Below the pieces are notes generated by a model that saw only the letters and a program-made list of their open reading frames with translations, made no database searches and had not been told where the DNA came from. Both the position numbers and the translations under genes were made by a program. Shown in pieces: positions 12,901-20,678 of a stretch of DNA of 64,000 nucleotides (position 1 is the first letter of the stretch; each line of letters starts with the position of its first letter). The DNA is from Labilithrix sp. (lineage in GTDB: Bacteria > Myxococcota_A > Polyangia > Polyangiales > Polyangiaceae): positions 1-64,000 of the forward strand of contig JAHBWD010000002.1 of NCBI GenBank assembly GCA_019637175.1, given 5' to 3'.

Positions 12901-13133
12901 TTGTTCACGCCGGCGAACGACGCCGTGTCGAGGTTGCCGAGCGCGTTGCCTTTGGCGTCGGCGACGTGACAGCCGGCGCCGGTGTTGGTGCGCACGCACG
13001 ACGTCGTGAGGATCGGGTTGATCGATCGCTCGAAGTACGTCGTCTGCTGCGGCTCTTTGGTCGTGCACGACGCCGGTCCCAGCGCCGAGAGCGCGGCGCC
13101 GGCCAGCATGACGACGGTAAGAAAGCGCTTCAC
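9978..13133 (-). CDS. Large lipoprotein with c-type heme motifs and beta-propeller region (hydrazine-synthase-alpha-like family)
   Basis: 1051 residues from GTG 13133. The signal peptide ends at lipobox GPASC. Possible heme motifs are CAAGNCH, CMMAQCH (both CX4CH) and a canonical CGQCH near the C-terminus; a CX8CH-like CVRTNTGAGCH opens the mature protein. The middle holds PD40/TolB-like propeller strands (VSWDGAKVAFAARSS, FMSDGRVIFTTEKR, IVFASTRGN). This mix resembles the widespread hydrazine-synthase-alpha-like proteins of non-anammox bacteria; hydrazine synthesis itself is not implied. The likely place is the periplasm or outer membrane, in electron transfer. It lies downstream of the HEAT and second heme gene on the same strand, after a 175-bp gap. 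Confidence 0.8.
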   Translation of the reverse strand: MKRFLTVVMLAGAALSALGPASCTTKEPQQTTYFERSINPILTTSCVRTNTGAGCHVADAKGNALGNLDTASFAGVNKRRDLLLDYGPYGQPAFLVKNIDPFQVEVQTYDGKKVAITTDIKHAGGSILDPTGTAYQTLRRWIQNGATENNTGVRPANAERQPCNPFVPSRPEFDVTRDPPRGDFAAFRDRVNPVITGNGDSSTGCAAGNCHGTVANSLYFTCGATPEQLRWNYFAAEEYLAQTPEQSELLRRPLSPAQGGAYHEGGVIFSSPSDDSYRALDEWARSHGPLEVDITDPGFLFFSQKVQPLLVKKGCMMAQCHSASMFHDYRLRGGSGGSFSLSATRKNYELSLAQLSVESEDINASRMVRKNLYRPEVCGVAGCEKPAGILHRGGPLLEDFGDRAASPAACAAAMPPYDYDNGDLDKIPAYCVLEEWLRRERDVFKLAPLSAVVYVRRPLGSVMRSQDFDVYAPGSDLRRQPVSLAGGVVTAVGVERSLTAGCGLDPATADIRRPQVSWDGAKVAFAARSSASEPLAIYEMNADGSGCAKHPEINAGPPTQNGLLIHNFDPSYGPADGGLRIVFASTRGNLRPESYDYQGPQRTPADPSKPNANLYVSEPDPKTPGARRIRQLTYLLNMEREPSFMSDGRVIFTTEKRAPSFAQLALRRINLDGGDYHPLYAQRGSIGHPEATQVVELADKDFAAIFRTPSTPHGGGAIAVFNRSIGIDFRSPDAADYPVDPGVLDPTQLQSLDPAYFLRSLRSPDPASNARPGPTSGLYTSPSAIPDGLMLVSFGEAGDVAAFGGDYDVYVMDPITGAKTKLLGEAGSAEVDAVGIYARLPRPTFRSTLDEPNGHTTITDKPESEVHVLDMRVLSTLLFQNTPTGRLLDPDLRDITIYEDMPPPLEVDSFEKGGANVVTDAFGRVYVRRRVLGGVPIEPDGSTKFNLPGGLPIVIKLPDTPLSRERNLPRFQRESMMFAPGEYVHQSFKAEFFDALCGQCHGSISGKAIDTALNPDFVTRASATISRDKPPFVMAKPPNERGPIEGPPPGP

Positions 13134-13278
13134 GTCCGAAATCCTATCGGAGATCCCTACTCGAAATCACGCAGGCGTGTCTTCGGCGCGTCCGCGCGCC
13201 GTTGCCCCCCCGTCGGGGATCACGAAGCGCGTCGCCGAAGGCGCACACGCCGGACCGGTTGGAGCGGCAGCGGGGAGG

Positions 13279-13306
13279 CTCGCGAAGCGAGGGGGCGGAG
13301 CCCCCC
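13279..13306. other. Tandem stem-loops after the HEAT gene
   Basis: Just past the TAA stop of the HEAT-repeat gene two GC hairpins abut: GGGGGC/GCCCCC around GGA (13291-13305) and CTCGC/GCGAG around GAA (13279-13291). There is no U-tract. They may slow transcription or protect the 3' end of the upstream mRNA, and they separate this gene pair from the cytochrome gene at 13133. Confidence 0.45.
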
Positions 13307-13308
13307 GT

Positions 13309-14241
13309 TTAGAGCCGGCGAAGCGCCATGCGCGCTTGATCGCGCACGAGCGAGTCGGGGTCGCCGGCCTGGAGCGCCTCGAGCGCGCCGCGAGCGCGAC
13401 CGTCGCGGATCTGGCCGAGCGCATGGGCCGCCGAGTTGCGCACGTTGGCGTCGGGATCGCTCGTGAGCGCGATGAGGCCGTCGACGGCGTCTTTGGCGCG
13501 CATGGCGCCGAGGAGATCGGCCGAGCGACGGCGGACCTTCGCGTCGGGATCGCCCGCGAGGCGCGCGACCGAGCCGACGTCGGTGAACGTGTTGATCCGG
13601 CCCGCGGACGCGAGCGCCGAGAGCTTCACGCGCGAGTCGGCGTCGGCGAGCGCCTTGGTGAGCGCGCCGCGGCCGTCGTCGTTGAGGCGGCCGAGCGCGC
13701 TCGCGGCGGCGGCGCGGACGTTGGGGTCGCCGTCCTTGTCGATCGCGAGCGCGCAAGCCTCGATGCCCGGCGCGGCGAGGAACTCGCCGAGCGCGTACGC
13801 GGCGTTGGCGCGGCGGCGCGGATCGGGATCGCCCGCGAGCGTCTGGAGCGTGCGCTCGTAGACCTCGCCGGGGCCGAAGACGCCGAAGACGCGGCGGCGC
13901 AGCCACCACGCCGCGATCTCGCGCGTGCGCGGATCGGCTTCGTAGAGGAGCGGCTCGACCGACGGGATGCAGTCGATGCACTCGACGCGCTCGCCGTGCT
14001 CGAGCGTCTCCCAGATGGCCATCATCGAGCCCGACGCGGCGACGCTCTTGATGCGATCGCCCGTCGAGAGAAACTCGATCTGATCCGGGGGAATGTTGCC
14101 GTACACAGCCTGGGTGCCGCCGATGTTCTCGGTGGTGTTGCCCGCCTGCGCGCCGCCCGACAGGAGCGAGGCGCACGCGATCACCGCCGAGGCGAGGAGG
14201 CCGAGGTCGAGTCCGAGCTTGGCTTTCTTGGAGAAGCGCAT
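13309..14241 (-). CDS. Secreted HEAT-repeat protein
   Basis: 310 residues with an N-terminal hydrophobic signal (LGLLASAVIACASLLSGGAQA) predicted to direct export. From about residue 95 to the end run HEAT/PBS-lyase-like repeats with the recurrent pattern DPDxxVRxxAAxALGxL, a helical scaffold for protein contacts. The start has GAGGAGGAAGGG upstream and lies 13 bp after the heme-motif gene at 14255, so the two are co-transcribed. The pairing suggests it organises or chaperones the heme-containing lipoproteins at the cell surface or in the periplasm (inference). Confidence 0.85.
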   Translation of the reverse strand: MRFSKKAKLGLDLGLLASAVIACASLLSGGAQAGNTTENIGGTQAVYGNIPPDQIEFLSTGDRIKSVAASGSMMAIWETLEHGERVECIDCIPSVEPLLYEADPRTREIAAWWLRRRVFGVFGPGEVYERTLQTLAGDPDPRRRANAAYALGEFLAAPGIEACALAIDKDGDPNVRAAAASALGRLNDDGRGALTKALADADSRVKLSALASAGRINTFTDVGSVARLAGDPDAKVRRRSADLLGAMRAKDAVDGLIALTSDPDANVRNSAAHALGQIRDGRARGALEALQAGDPDSLVRDQARMALRRL

Positions 14242-14254
14242 TGACCCTTCCTCC

Positions 14255-16588
14255 TCAGTACTTCTGTCCGGGCGCCACGGGGTCGCCGGAGAAGGGAACG
14301 AAACCAGTGTTCTGGCGGGCGTAGAACTGACCGCCCAGATCGATCGACCGGATGAAGACCTGACGTTCTTCGTCGGTCAACGTCACCCCGACGTCTTCGG
14401 GGTGCATCGCGGGGACGCCGTAGGCGAACGTGCCGTCGGCGGCCTTCACGTTGAGCTTCCTGATGAGCTGCGACTCACGCGCGTTGTTCACGATGGCCCA
14501 CTTCGGCGCGACGTTGCCGCTGGGCTGCGCGTTGCCCATGCCCATCTCCATCGTCGCGGGGAAGAAGAGCGAGACGTACGACGCAGGATACGTCTCGAGC
14601 TTGCGGTCGTAGACGACCTGAATCGGTCGATCCGAGAGATCGAGGTACGGGATGGTGAACGCCTGCGACGCGCCGGTCGAGGGCACCGTCGAGGTGACCG
14701 AGTACGACTGGCCGGCGAAGGGATCGTTCACGCCGCCGGAGTGGCACTGCACGCACTTCTGGTTGAGCAGATCCTGGATGACGACCTTCGGCTGCGTGCC
14801 GGGATACTTCACGATGTCGAACGTCCACGGCAGCTCGGCGCGATCGGCGATCGGCTGGAGGAACTTCTCCGCCGTGCGCTGCTCCGCGACCGTCGGGTTC
14901 TGACCCATGCGCGGCGCGGCGCCGCCCGAGCGCTGCTCGTGGCAGCCGACGCAGCGTCGATCTTCGCCCGGCATGCCCTGGATCCAGAGGCGCTGGTTGC
15001 GGATCGACATGCCCCACTTGTCGATGGGCTGGAGGTGCACCGGGAGATACGGCGGGATCTCGGCGAGCCAGCTCCCGTCGGGGTGGACCTGCGCCTCACC
15101 GAGGATCGCGGCGCCTTCATCCATCGTGAGGCCGAACATCGTGACGCCCTTGGCGCCTTCGCTCGAGAAGCCTTCGATGATGCGGACCTTCACCGCGTCC
15201 TTGAGCGCGACGTCGAGCGTGACGCCGTCGCCGTACTTTCCGCCGCGAACGGTGTCGCGGAGGCTCGTCTTCGTGATGTCGACGGAGCCGATGCGAACGG
15301 GCGTGCCCGGATCCTGGTTCTTGCTCACGAGATCGCCGATGACCGGCGGCTCGACGCGCGCCGCGACGGGCAGCGCGTTGAGCTCCCACGTCTGGCGATC
15401 GTTGTAGATGAGCTGGTTCTTCTTGGTGACGGGGTCGAAGATGTAGACGCCGAAGTCGGGCGGCGTGGCCGACTGCTCGGACAGATCGTTGACCGGTCCG
15501 TCCGCCCACGACACGAGGATGCGTCCGTCGGGCAGCACCGAGGGCTCGCGGTAGCGGCCGACCGGCGACGGCCCGTTGCCCGTCGGCACGTCGGGCGTGA
15601 GGATCTCGTAGCGCGCGTTCTCCTCGTCGAGGCAGGCGCGGCCTCCCTTGTCGAGGACCTTCGCGTCCATGCAGACCTCGTCGGCCTGGTTGCGCGAGTC
15701 GATCCGCACGAGCGCGCCGGCGTGGATCGTGCGGTTACGCGTGGTCGCGATGCCGATCATCACGTTCGGCTCGTACTCGCGCACGCTGAAGAGCGAGTTC
15801 GACGGCTTGCCGTGCTGGCCCGCGACCGCGATCATCTGCGTGCCGTCCGGGTTCGCGGCGAAGAGCTTCACGTCGTTGACGGCGCCGAGGTGCTCCCAGC
15901 GCGAGTAGCCGATCTTGCCGTCGTGGCGCATCCACGGCGCGACCGTGTGCGAGAGGTTCTGCGACGCGAGGCGGCGATCGGCGTCGCCGCCGTCGACGGA
16001 GATCGTCGCGAGCTGCGTGACGACGCGCCCGTGCTCGTACTCGTCGGCGCGCGTTCCCATCGGCGTGTACATCTCGTTCGTCACGAACGCGATGCGGCCT
16101 CCCGGGAGGTAGATCGGGTTGATGTCGTCGCGATCGCCGCCCGTCTTCTGGTGGATCTCGAACTTGCCGTCCCGGCCCTCGGTGAGCTGCGCGGTATAGA
16201 TGTGGTACTTGTCCTCGGCGTCGCGGCGCATCGAGAAGACGACCTGCTTGGCGTCGTAGGAGATGTCGGCGCCGTTGAAGTCGGCGTTCGGATAGTCGGC
16301 GGTGATGTTCTTCAGCACGCCGTCGGGTCGCGGCGGCGAGAGGATCATCAGCGAGCCGCCCGGCACGTAGCGCTCGTAGTCGAGCACCTGCCCGTTGCCT
16401 CCGGCGACGTTCACCTGCACGGCGCCTTCGCCCGTCGTCGTGGTGTGCTGTCGCTTGATGAAGAGGATGGCGCTGACGCCCGGCCCTTCATTCGCTTCGG
16501 TGGAGTCGCCGCAGCCCGCGAGGAAGGCGGGCCCGATGGACGCTCCGATCACCAGGGAGAACGCGGTGAGTCGAGTGAGGTTACGCAT
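14255..16588 (-). CDS. Diheme-motif, propeller-containing lipoprotein (hydrazine-synthase-alpha-like family)
   Basis: 777 residues; ATG 16588 has AAGGAG at 16594-16599. The signal peptide ends at lipobox LAGC. The N-terminal ~430 residues show propeller strands (ISYDAKQVVFSMRRD, YLPGGRIAFVTNE, LPDGRILVSWADG). The C-terminal part carries two canonical heme sites, CVGCHE and CVQCHS, followed by a region ending in a predicted GH-like loop (MHPEDVGVTLTDEER). The order, propeller first and cytochrome domain last, matches hydrazine-synthase-alpha-like lipoproteins. It is the first gene of a two- or three-gene set with the HEAT protein and probably the 1051-residue relative, hence a periplasmic redox complex is likely. 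Confidence 0.82.
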   Translation of the reverse strand: MRNLTRLTAFSLVIGASIGPAFLAGCGDSTEANEGPGVSAILFIKRQHTTTTGEGAVQVNVAGGNGQVLDYERYVPGGSLMILSPPRPDGVLKNITADYPNADFNGADISYDAKQVVFSMRRDAEDKYHIYTAQLTEGRDGKFEIHQKTGGDRDDINPIYLPGGRIAFVTNEMYTPMGTRADEYEHGRVVTQLATISVDGGDADRRLASQNLSHTVAPWMRHDGKIGYSRWEHLGAVNDVKLFAANPDGTQMIAVAGQHGKPSNSLFSVREYEPNVMIGIATTRNRTIHAGALVRIDSRNQADEVCMDAKVLDKGGRACLDEENARYEILTPDVPTGNGPSPVGRYREPSVLPDGRILVSWADGPVNDLSEQSATPPDFGVYIFDPVTKKNQLIYNDRQTWELNALPVAARVEPPVIGDLVSKNQDPGTPVRIGSVDITKTSLRDTVRGGKYGDGVTLDVALKDAVKVRIIEGFSSEGAKGVTMFGLTMDEGAAILGEAQVHPDGSWLAEIPPYLPVHLQPIDKWGMSIRNQRLWIQGMPGEDRRCVGCHEQRSGGAAPRMGQNPTVAEQRTAEKFLQPIADRAELPWTFDIVKYPGTQPKVVIQDLLNQKCVQCHSGGVNDPFAGQSYSVTSTVPSTGASQAFTIPYLDLSDRPIQVVYDRKLETYPASYVSLFFPATMEMGMGNAQPSGNVAPKWAIVNNARESQLIRKLNVKAADGTFAYGVPAMHPEDVGVTLTDEERQVFIRSIDLGGQFYARQNTGFVPFSGDPVAPGQKY

Positions 16589-16919
16589 GGGGGCTCCTTC
16601 ATGAGAGCAGGAGTCGCGCCATCGATGAAAGCCTGGCGGTATGGGGCAGTTGCGAGATCCTTTTTCGTGAATTCCATGTCTATCGCAGCGTTCCGCGCAG
16701 AGTGCACGTGCACCACCTGGTTGTGCACCGGGGGCTCGCGCCGAATCGTGGGGGGCCATCCCCACGTCCTACATCGTGCCTGGATGAGCGATTGATCGGT
16801 ACGTGATCGGGCGCGCTGTGTTGCAACGCAGCTCCGTGAATGGCGAGCGCCACTCGTGATGACGCCGCTGCGATCTTCGAAGGATCGGCCCTGGCGCGGA
16901 GGGTGCGTGAGCGCTCGAG
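16589..16919. other. Divergent intergenic region (331 bp)
   Basis: I see no gene. The region separates the minus-strand heme operon from the plus-strand protease. It is less G+C-rich than its flanks around 16650-16700. Three copies of GTGCAC cluster near 16700-16730, and a GGGG/CCCC inverted repeat lies near 16750-16763. These could be operators; no convincing promoter consensus stands out. Confidence 0.4.
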
Positions 16920-17744
16920 GTGCCATCACCAAGAGCCGCCGGTGTCGTCGTCGCGCTCTCCGTGCTCACGGGCGGGTGCGCGGGTTCCTACCCGCGCCTC
17001 TCGTTCGCGGTCGAGCAACGCATTCTCCGGGAAACGACGCTCGACGACATGCCCGAGCACCTCGCGTCGCCCGGCGATTCGGTCGTGCGCGTGATCCGGA
17101 CGGGCAAGGCCGCCGGCGCCTGCTCCGGCGCGCTCATCGGGCCGCGTCACGTGCTCACCGCGCAGCACTGCGTGGTGCAGACGTCGGGCCGCCAGCGCGA
17201 GCTGTCGACGACCGAGCTCGTCGCCGGCCAGCTCCACGTCGAGCTCGGCGGCGACTACCTGCCGTGGGGCCGCGTCGGCGTGCACGAGGTCCACCGATGC
17301 GAAGGCTACGTGCACGATCTCGATCACGACGTCGCCGTGCTCGTCCTCTCGAAACCCGTGCCCTCGGTCGTGAAGATCTTCGCGCTGAGCTACGACGCGC
17401 CGAAGGAAGCGGGCGTCTACGAGCTCTCCGGCTTCGGCACCGAGGCGGAGCTCCGGCAGATCCCGCTGACCGGCTGGTACGTCTCTTCGGTCACGCGTCA
17501 TCTTCATCGCGGGCCCGTCGTGCAGACGTCGGATCGATCGATCGTCGTCAACGTGATCGGCGCGCCGGGCGACTCCGGCGGCCCGATCGTCGACGCCGAG
17601 ACCGGCCGCATCGCCGCGGTGGTGTCGCGCGGCCGCTCGGCGAAGAACGCGAAGGACCAAGGCGATCCCGACGAGCGCCCGCTCGTCGCCGGCCCGCGCC
17701 TCGCGACGTGCAAGCGCACGATCCTCGCGGCCCTCGCGCGATGA
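16920..17744 (+). CDS. Trypsin-like serine protease lipoprotein
   Basis: 274 residues from GTG 16920. The signal peptide ends at lipobox LTGGC (Cys20). The S1 triad is complete: His83 in TAQHC, Asp137 in DLDHDVAVL, Ser219 in GDSGGP. The chymotrypsin-fold length is normal, and there is no PDZ domain or propeptide of note. Expected role is extracytoplasmic proteolysis. It converges with the GH43-like lipoprotein across a hairpin. Confidence 0.92.
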   Translation: MPSPRAAGVVVALSVLTGGCAGSYPRLSFAVEQRILRETTLDDMPEHLASPGDSVVRVIRTGKAAGACSGALIGPRHVLTAQHCVVQTSGRQRELSTTELVAGQLHVELGGDYLPWGRVGVHEVHRCEGYVHDLDHDVAVLVLSKPVPSVVKIFALSYDAPKEAGVYELSGFGTEAELRQIPLTGWYVSSVTRHLHRGPVVQTSDRSIVVNVIGAPGDSGGPIVDAETGRIAAVVSRGRSAKNAKDQGDPDERPLVAGPRLATCKRTILAALAR

Positions 17745-17760
17745 GCGCGCGCGGCGCTCA
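17742..17760. terminator. Convergent hairpin containing both stop codons
   Basis: TGAGCGC (17742-17748) and GCGCTCA (17754-17760) form a perfect 7-bp stem around a 5-nt loop. The first three bases of each arm are the stop codons (TGA) of the two converging genes. It has no T-run, but may end transcription from both sides. Confidence 0.5.
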
Positions 17761-18771
17761 GGGGGCGGCCCGCGCCGGCGGCACCTCCCACGCGACGAGG
17801 TCGCGGCTCCGCGCGAGGCCGAGCCTCACGTGGCCGCGCCCTTCGAAGGAGGCGAGCTCGGTCGTCCCCGCGAACAAGAGATAGAAGAAGCCGTCTCGCG
17901 CGCGTTCGTCGATCAGGTAGCCGCTGTTCGCGCGCTCGTACGCGATCGACTCGCCCGTGTTCCACGCCTGCTCGGGGATCTCGAGCTCGCGGACGCGCGA
18001 CCATCGCCGCCACGAGTCGGGGGCAGCGGGGTCGCCTTCGAGGCGGTGGAGAACCGGGCGGTGGGGGAGAAGCGACGTCGCGAGAAGATGGAAGACGCCG
18101 TCGATCGCGAGGATCTGGATGTTCTCGACCTCGGCAGGCTCGACGGGCCCGAGCAACGTCCACGGCCCGTCGAGCGATCGCGACGCCGAGACCGCGACGT
18201 TGGCCGTTTGCTCGCGTTTGAAGAACAAGAACACGGCTGTGTCGGTGAAGGCGAGCGCCGCGTCGATGAGCCGATCGCGCGGCGCGTCGGCGCCCTCGAC
18301 GTGGATGCGCTTCGCCTCGGACCACGCGCGAAGATCCGTCGACGTTCGGTAGTAGAGCTTGTTCGCGCTCTCGCCGACGTCGCGCGTGTGCGAGTTGTAC
18401 GTCATCACGTAGCTGCCGTCGGCGAGCGTGACGACGTCCGGCGAGGCCAGCCCGCCGACCTCCGTCTGGTCGAGAGGCGGCGCGTTCTCGAACGATCGCC
18501 AGTCGTTCGTCGTCGAGAACCCGATTCGAAAGCGAAACGGCTCCTCCGTGATGTGACTGTAGCCGAGGTGCCAGGTCTCTCCGCGTCGCACCGCGAAGGC
18601 ATCCTTGATGGCGATGTCATCGAAGCCGAGGACCGGGTTCTGGATGCCGCCCCAGCTCGGATCCGGCGGCGCGCCTGCGTCCTCGCTCCCTTGCGGGGAG
18701 CTCGTGCCCTCGCCGCTGCACGCGACGACGAATCCGAGGCCAAGCCCGACGATCCCGCACGGCCAACGCAT
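17758..18771 (-). CDS. GH43-like five-bladed propeller lipoprotein
   Basis: 337 residues; lipobox VVAC (Cys18). The mature protein shows the repeated blade pattern of glycosyl hydrolase family 43/32-type propellers: FDDIAIKDAFAVRRGETWHLGYS, then ASPDVVTLADGSYVMTYNSH, and later AFTDTAVFLFF. An Asp in blade 1 and acidic residues in later blades could be catalytic, but I cannot confirm the GH43 triad. Possible secreted glycosidase or sugar-binding protein. It is 9 bp downstream of the lipoprotein gene at 18781, so the pair forms an operon. Confidence 0.72.
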   Translation of the reverse strand: MRWPCGIVGLGLGFVVACSGEGTSSPQGSEDAGAPPDPSWGGIQNPVLGFDDIAIKDAFAVRRGETWHLGYSHITEEPFRFRIGFSTTNDWRSFENAPPLDQTEVGGLASPDVVTLADGSYVMTYNSHTRDVGESANKLYYRTSTDLRAWSEAKRIHVEGADAPRDRLIDAALAFTDTAVFLFFKREQTANVAVSASRSLDGPWTLLGPVEPAEVENIQILAIDGVFHLLATSLLPHRPVLHRLEGDPAAPDSWRRWSRVRELEIPEQAWNTGESIAYERANSGYLIDERARDGFFYLLFAGTTELASFEGRGHVRLGLARSRDLVAWEVPPARAAP

Positions 18772-18780
18772 CGCTCGAGA

Positions 18781-19368
18781 CTATGAACCGGCGTTGCTCG
18801 AGCGTCGAGAACGGAGGGGCGCGCGCGACCACGCGATCGAGATCGTCGTCCGCGACGCGATGACCCATCGCTCGGCGCGGCGCTCGAGGACGAACAGCTC
18901 CTCCTTCGCCGCCTTGCCGTCGTGGAAGTAGCTGCCCTTCGCCTCGGCGCGATCGCCGTCGCGGCGCACGTCTTCGACGTGGAGGAACATCGCCGGTATG
19001 CCGCTCGGCTCGGCGCGGACGACGCCGCCCTCTTCGTCGTAGCGGCAGCGCGACGCCTTCACCGCGCGGTGCTCGTCGGCGAGGCGCGCCATGAACGCGT
19101 CGCTCGGATCGACGTCGTCGCCGAAGCCGATGCAGAGCACGTTCACGCGCGTGGCCTCTTCGCCTTCCCCGCGGCTCCACTCCATGCTCCCGAAGCTCGT
19201 CACGAGCTCGCGCATCACGACCTCGCGGAGATCGTCGTCGGCGTCGGGCGCGGCGACCCTCACCGCCGCGCGAGGTGCGTGCTCGGGCGCTCTTCCGAAC
19301 GCGCTCTGCCCGCAGCCCGCGAGGCCCGCGACGAGGATCGCGACGCGCCACACCATCCGATCGATCAT
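18781..19368 (-). CDS. Small lipoprotein, unknown function
   Basis: 195 residues. ATG 19368 is chosen (an internal Met four codons on is an alternative). The signal peptide ends at lipobox LAGC. The mature domain is alpha/beta with no recognised motif; the run LFVLERRAERWVIASRTTI is like NTF2/SnoaL-type or lumazine-binding-like sheets. It is co-transcribed with the propeller lipoprotein downstream (9-bp gap). Confidence 0.72.
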   Translation of the reverse strand: MIDRMVWRVAILVAGLAGCGQSAFGRAPEHAPRAAVRVAAPDADDDLREVVMRELVTSFGSMEWSRGEGEEATRVNVLCIGFGDDVDPSDAFMARLADEHRAVKASRCRYDEEGGVVRAEPSGIPAMFLHVEDVRRDGDRAEAKGSYFHDGKAAKEELFVLERRAERWVIASRTTISIAWSRAPLRSRRSSNAGS

Positions 19369-19757
19369 AGCCCTCGTGCACCTCGAGCGCCCTGTTTGGC
19401 GGAGCTGATCGCGAGAGCATGAGCCCTCGGATGCGGGCGCGGCGAGGCGAGTTCGTCGAAGAGCGCAACATGCACCGGGACACCGAAGAGCATCCACACT
19501 CCTGAGATCGGCGCCGCCGGAGCCCATCCCGCGCGCGCAGCTCGGTTCACGCGAAGCGAGAAATGATCGGAAAAGGACGAGGCCGGCGCGCTCACGAAGC
19601 GCGTTGGTTCTTCCGCGCGAGCGAGGTCGAGAAGACGTCTCTCGGGCTTCGCCGGCGCGAGATCTCGAGCGCCTTCCGCGGCGGATATTCCCGCATCCGC
19701 GCGCGACGAAGGGTGGTCTCGGTCATGCAGCACGTCATCTCCCGAAGGAGGTAACTC
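19369..19757. other. Divergent intergenic region (389 bp)
   Basis: No convincing gene. It lies between divergent lipoprotein genes. At 19714-19729 a 16-mer TGGTCTCGGTCATGCA has GG and GC at -24/-12 spacing but departs from the sigma-54 consensus in the first half. A strong ribosome-binding site (AAGGAGG, 19745-19751) serves the gene at 19758. Confidence 0.4.
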
Positions 19758-20138
19758 ATGTTGAATCGACTTTCGGTAGCCCTCGGCGTCGGACTCATGC
19801 TCGCCGGTTGCGCGAGCCCGACCGACGCGACGGAAGAGACGGCGGCGGATCCGATCGAAGCCCAGGCGTCTGACGAGAACCTCGGCCAGAAGTCCGACGA
19901 GTTCATCGGCTGGGGTGGTGGCCTCGGCTGGGGCGGCCTCGGATTCGGTGGCCTCGGCTATGGCGCGGCCTATCCTGGGCTCGGGCTCGGCATCCCGTTC
20001 GGCTTCGGCTTCGGGACGATGGCGATGGCGGCGGCGGTGACGCCGTTCGCTGCCGCCGTCGCGTACATCCCGCCGCTCGTTCCGGCCGTTCCTCCGCCGC
20101 CCGCCGAGGAGGAGCCGCCGCCCCCCGCCGTTCACTGA
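19758..20138 (+). CDS. Small Gly/Trp-rich lipoprotein
   Basis: 126 residues; ATG with AAGGAGG seven bases upstream. Lipobox LAGC. After ~35 acidic residues comes a run of glycine and aromatics (GWGGGLGWGGLGFGGLGYG), then a hydrophobic Ala/Val/Phe stretch and a C-terminal polyproline/glutamate tail. No enzyme fold. It looks like a surface or periplasmic structural lipoprotein; function unknown. Confidence 0.72.
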   Translation: MLNRLSVALGVGLMLAGCASPTDATEETAADPIEAQASDENLGQKSDEFIGWGGGLGWGGLGFGGLGYGAAYPGLGLGIPFGFGFGTMAMAAAVTPFAAAVAYIPPLVPAVPPPPAEEEPPPPAVH

Positions 20139-20678
20139 GGCGATGAGGCAAGCGCGGTGACGTAGCTCGCGCGAGCCGGGGAGGCTCGGGCGAGGTCGGC
20201 GCGTTCCTCTCCTCCTCGCAGGCGATCGAGGACGTCCGATCTCGTTCGAGCCTTCTTCTCTTCGACTCAATCGACGACGTGGTGAGCGTCGGTCGAGTGC
20301 GCGACGCGAAGGAAGCCGCACTCGGAGAGGAGTCCACACGCGAGGAGCAACGCTCCGCAAACGACGATCGCCCAGCCCTTGCCCATCACGGGCACCATGA
20401 TGCGTCGACGGCTCCGCGCCGTCAGTCCCCCCAACGTGCGACGCCCAGCGCCGTCGCCGGAGGCCGCGTCGGAGCTCTCTCTCCCTCCCACGCGTCTCCG
20501 CCCACGACGCGGGCGTTGCGCGAAGGGTGATCTGGCTCACGCGAGCCCTAGGCCCACGGATCCCCGCGCGGCCGATCGCGGGCGATGCGTTTCGACACGT
20601 CCCACGGATTCTCGATAGTTGCGGCCGTTTCCCTCCTTAACAAGGGCCGGCCCGCTTCTTGATGTGGGTGACTGTCGG
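20139..20678. other. Intergenic region (540 bp) with no firm gene
   Basis: Apart from one weak minus-strand frame (20267-20398, listed separately), I see no coding region. GC palindromes occur (GCTCGCGCGAGC near 20168; GGGCCGGCCC near 20645). No tRNA or recognisable promoter was found. Confidence 0.35.
20267..20398 (-). CDS. Possible 43-residue small membrane/lipoprotein
   Basis: Starts with ATG at 20398 and reads as one hydrophobic segment (MGKGWAIVVCGALLLACG) with a lipobox-like LLAC, then about 20 polar residues ending in DAHHVVD. There is no good ribosome-binding site, and the frame is part of a longer, unconvincing one. It may be a real small lipoprotein or chance. Confidence 0.25.
   Translation of the reverse strand: MVPVMGKGWAIVVCGALLLACGLLSECGFLRVAHSTDAHHVVD

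Noticed and set aside
9978..16588. True hydrazine synthase (anammox)
   Set aside because: Only a distant family resemblance; no hydrazine dehydrogenase or anammox context is present.
16606..16621. Sigma-54-like TGGCGCGACTCCTGCT upstream of the heme lipoprotein gene
   Set aside because: The conserved A of TGGCA is replaced and the start would cut off the AAGGAG ribosome-binding site.
16892..16907. Sigma-54-like TGGCGCGGAGGGTGCG before the protease gene
   Set aside because: Weak in both halves and fully GC; easily a chance match.
19714..19729. Sigma-54-like TGGTCTCGGTCATGCA before the Gly/Trp lipoprotein
   Set aside because: Only the -12 half fits; the -24 half lacks CA. Kept only as a note in the intergenic entry.
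20619..20678. Earlier start (ATG 20619) for the lipoprotein at 20679
   Set aside because: It would place 20 polar residues before the signal peptide and bury the lipobox.
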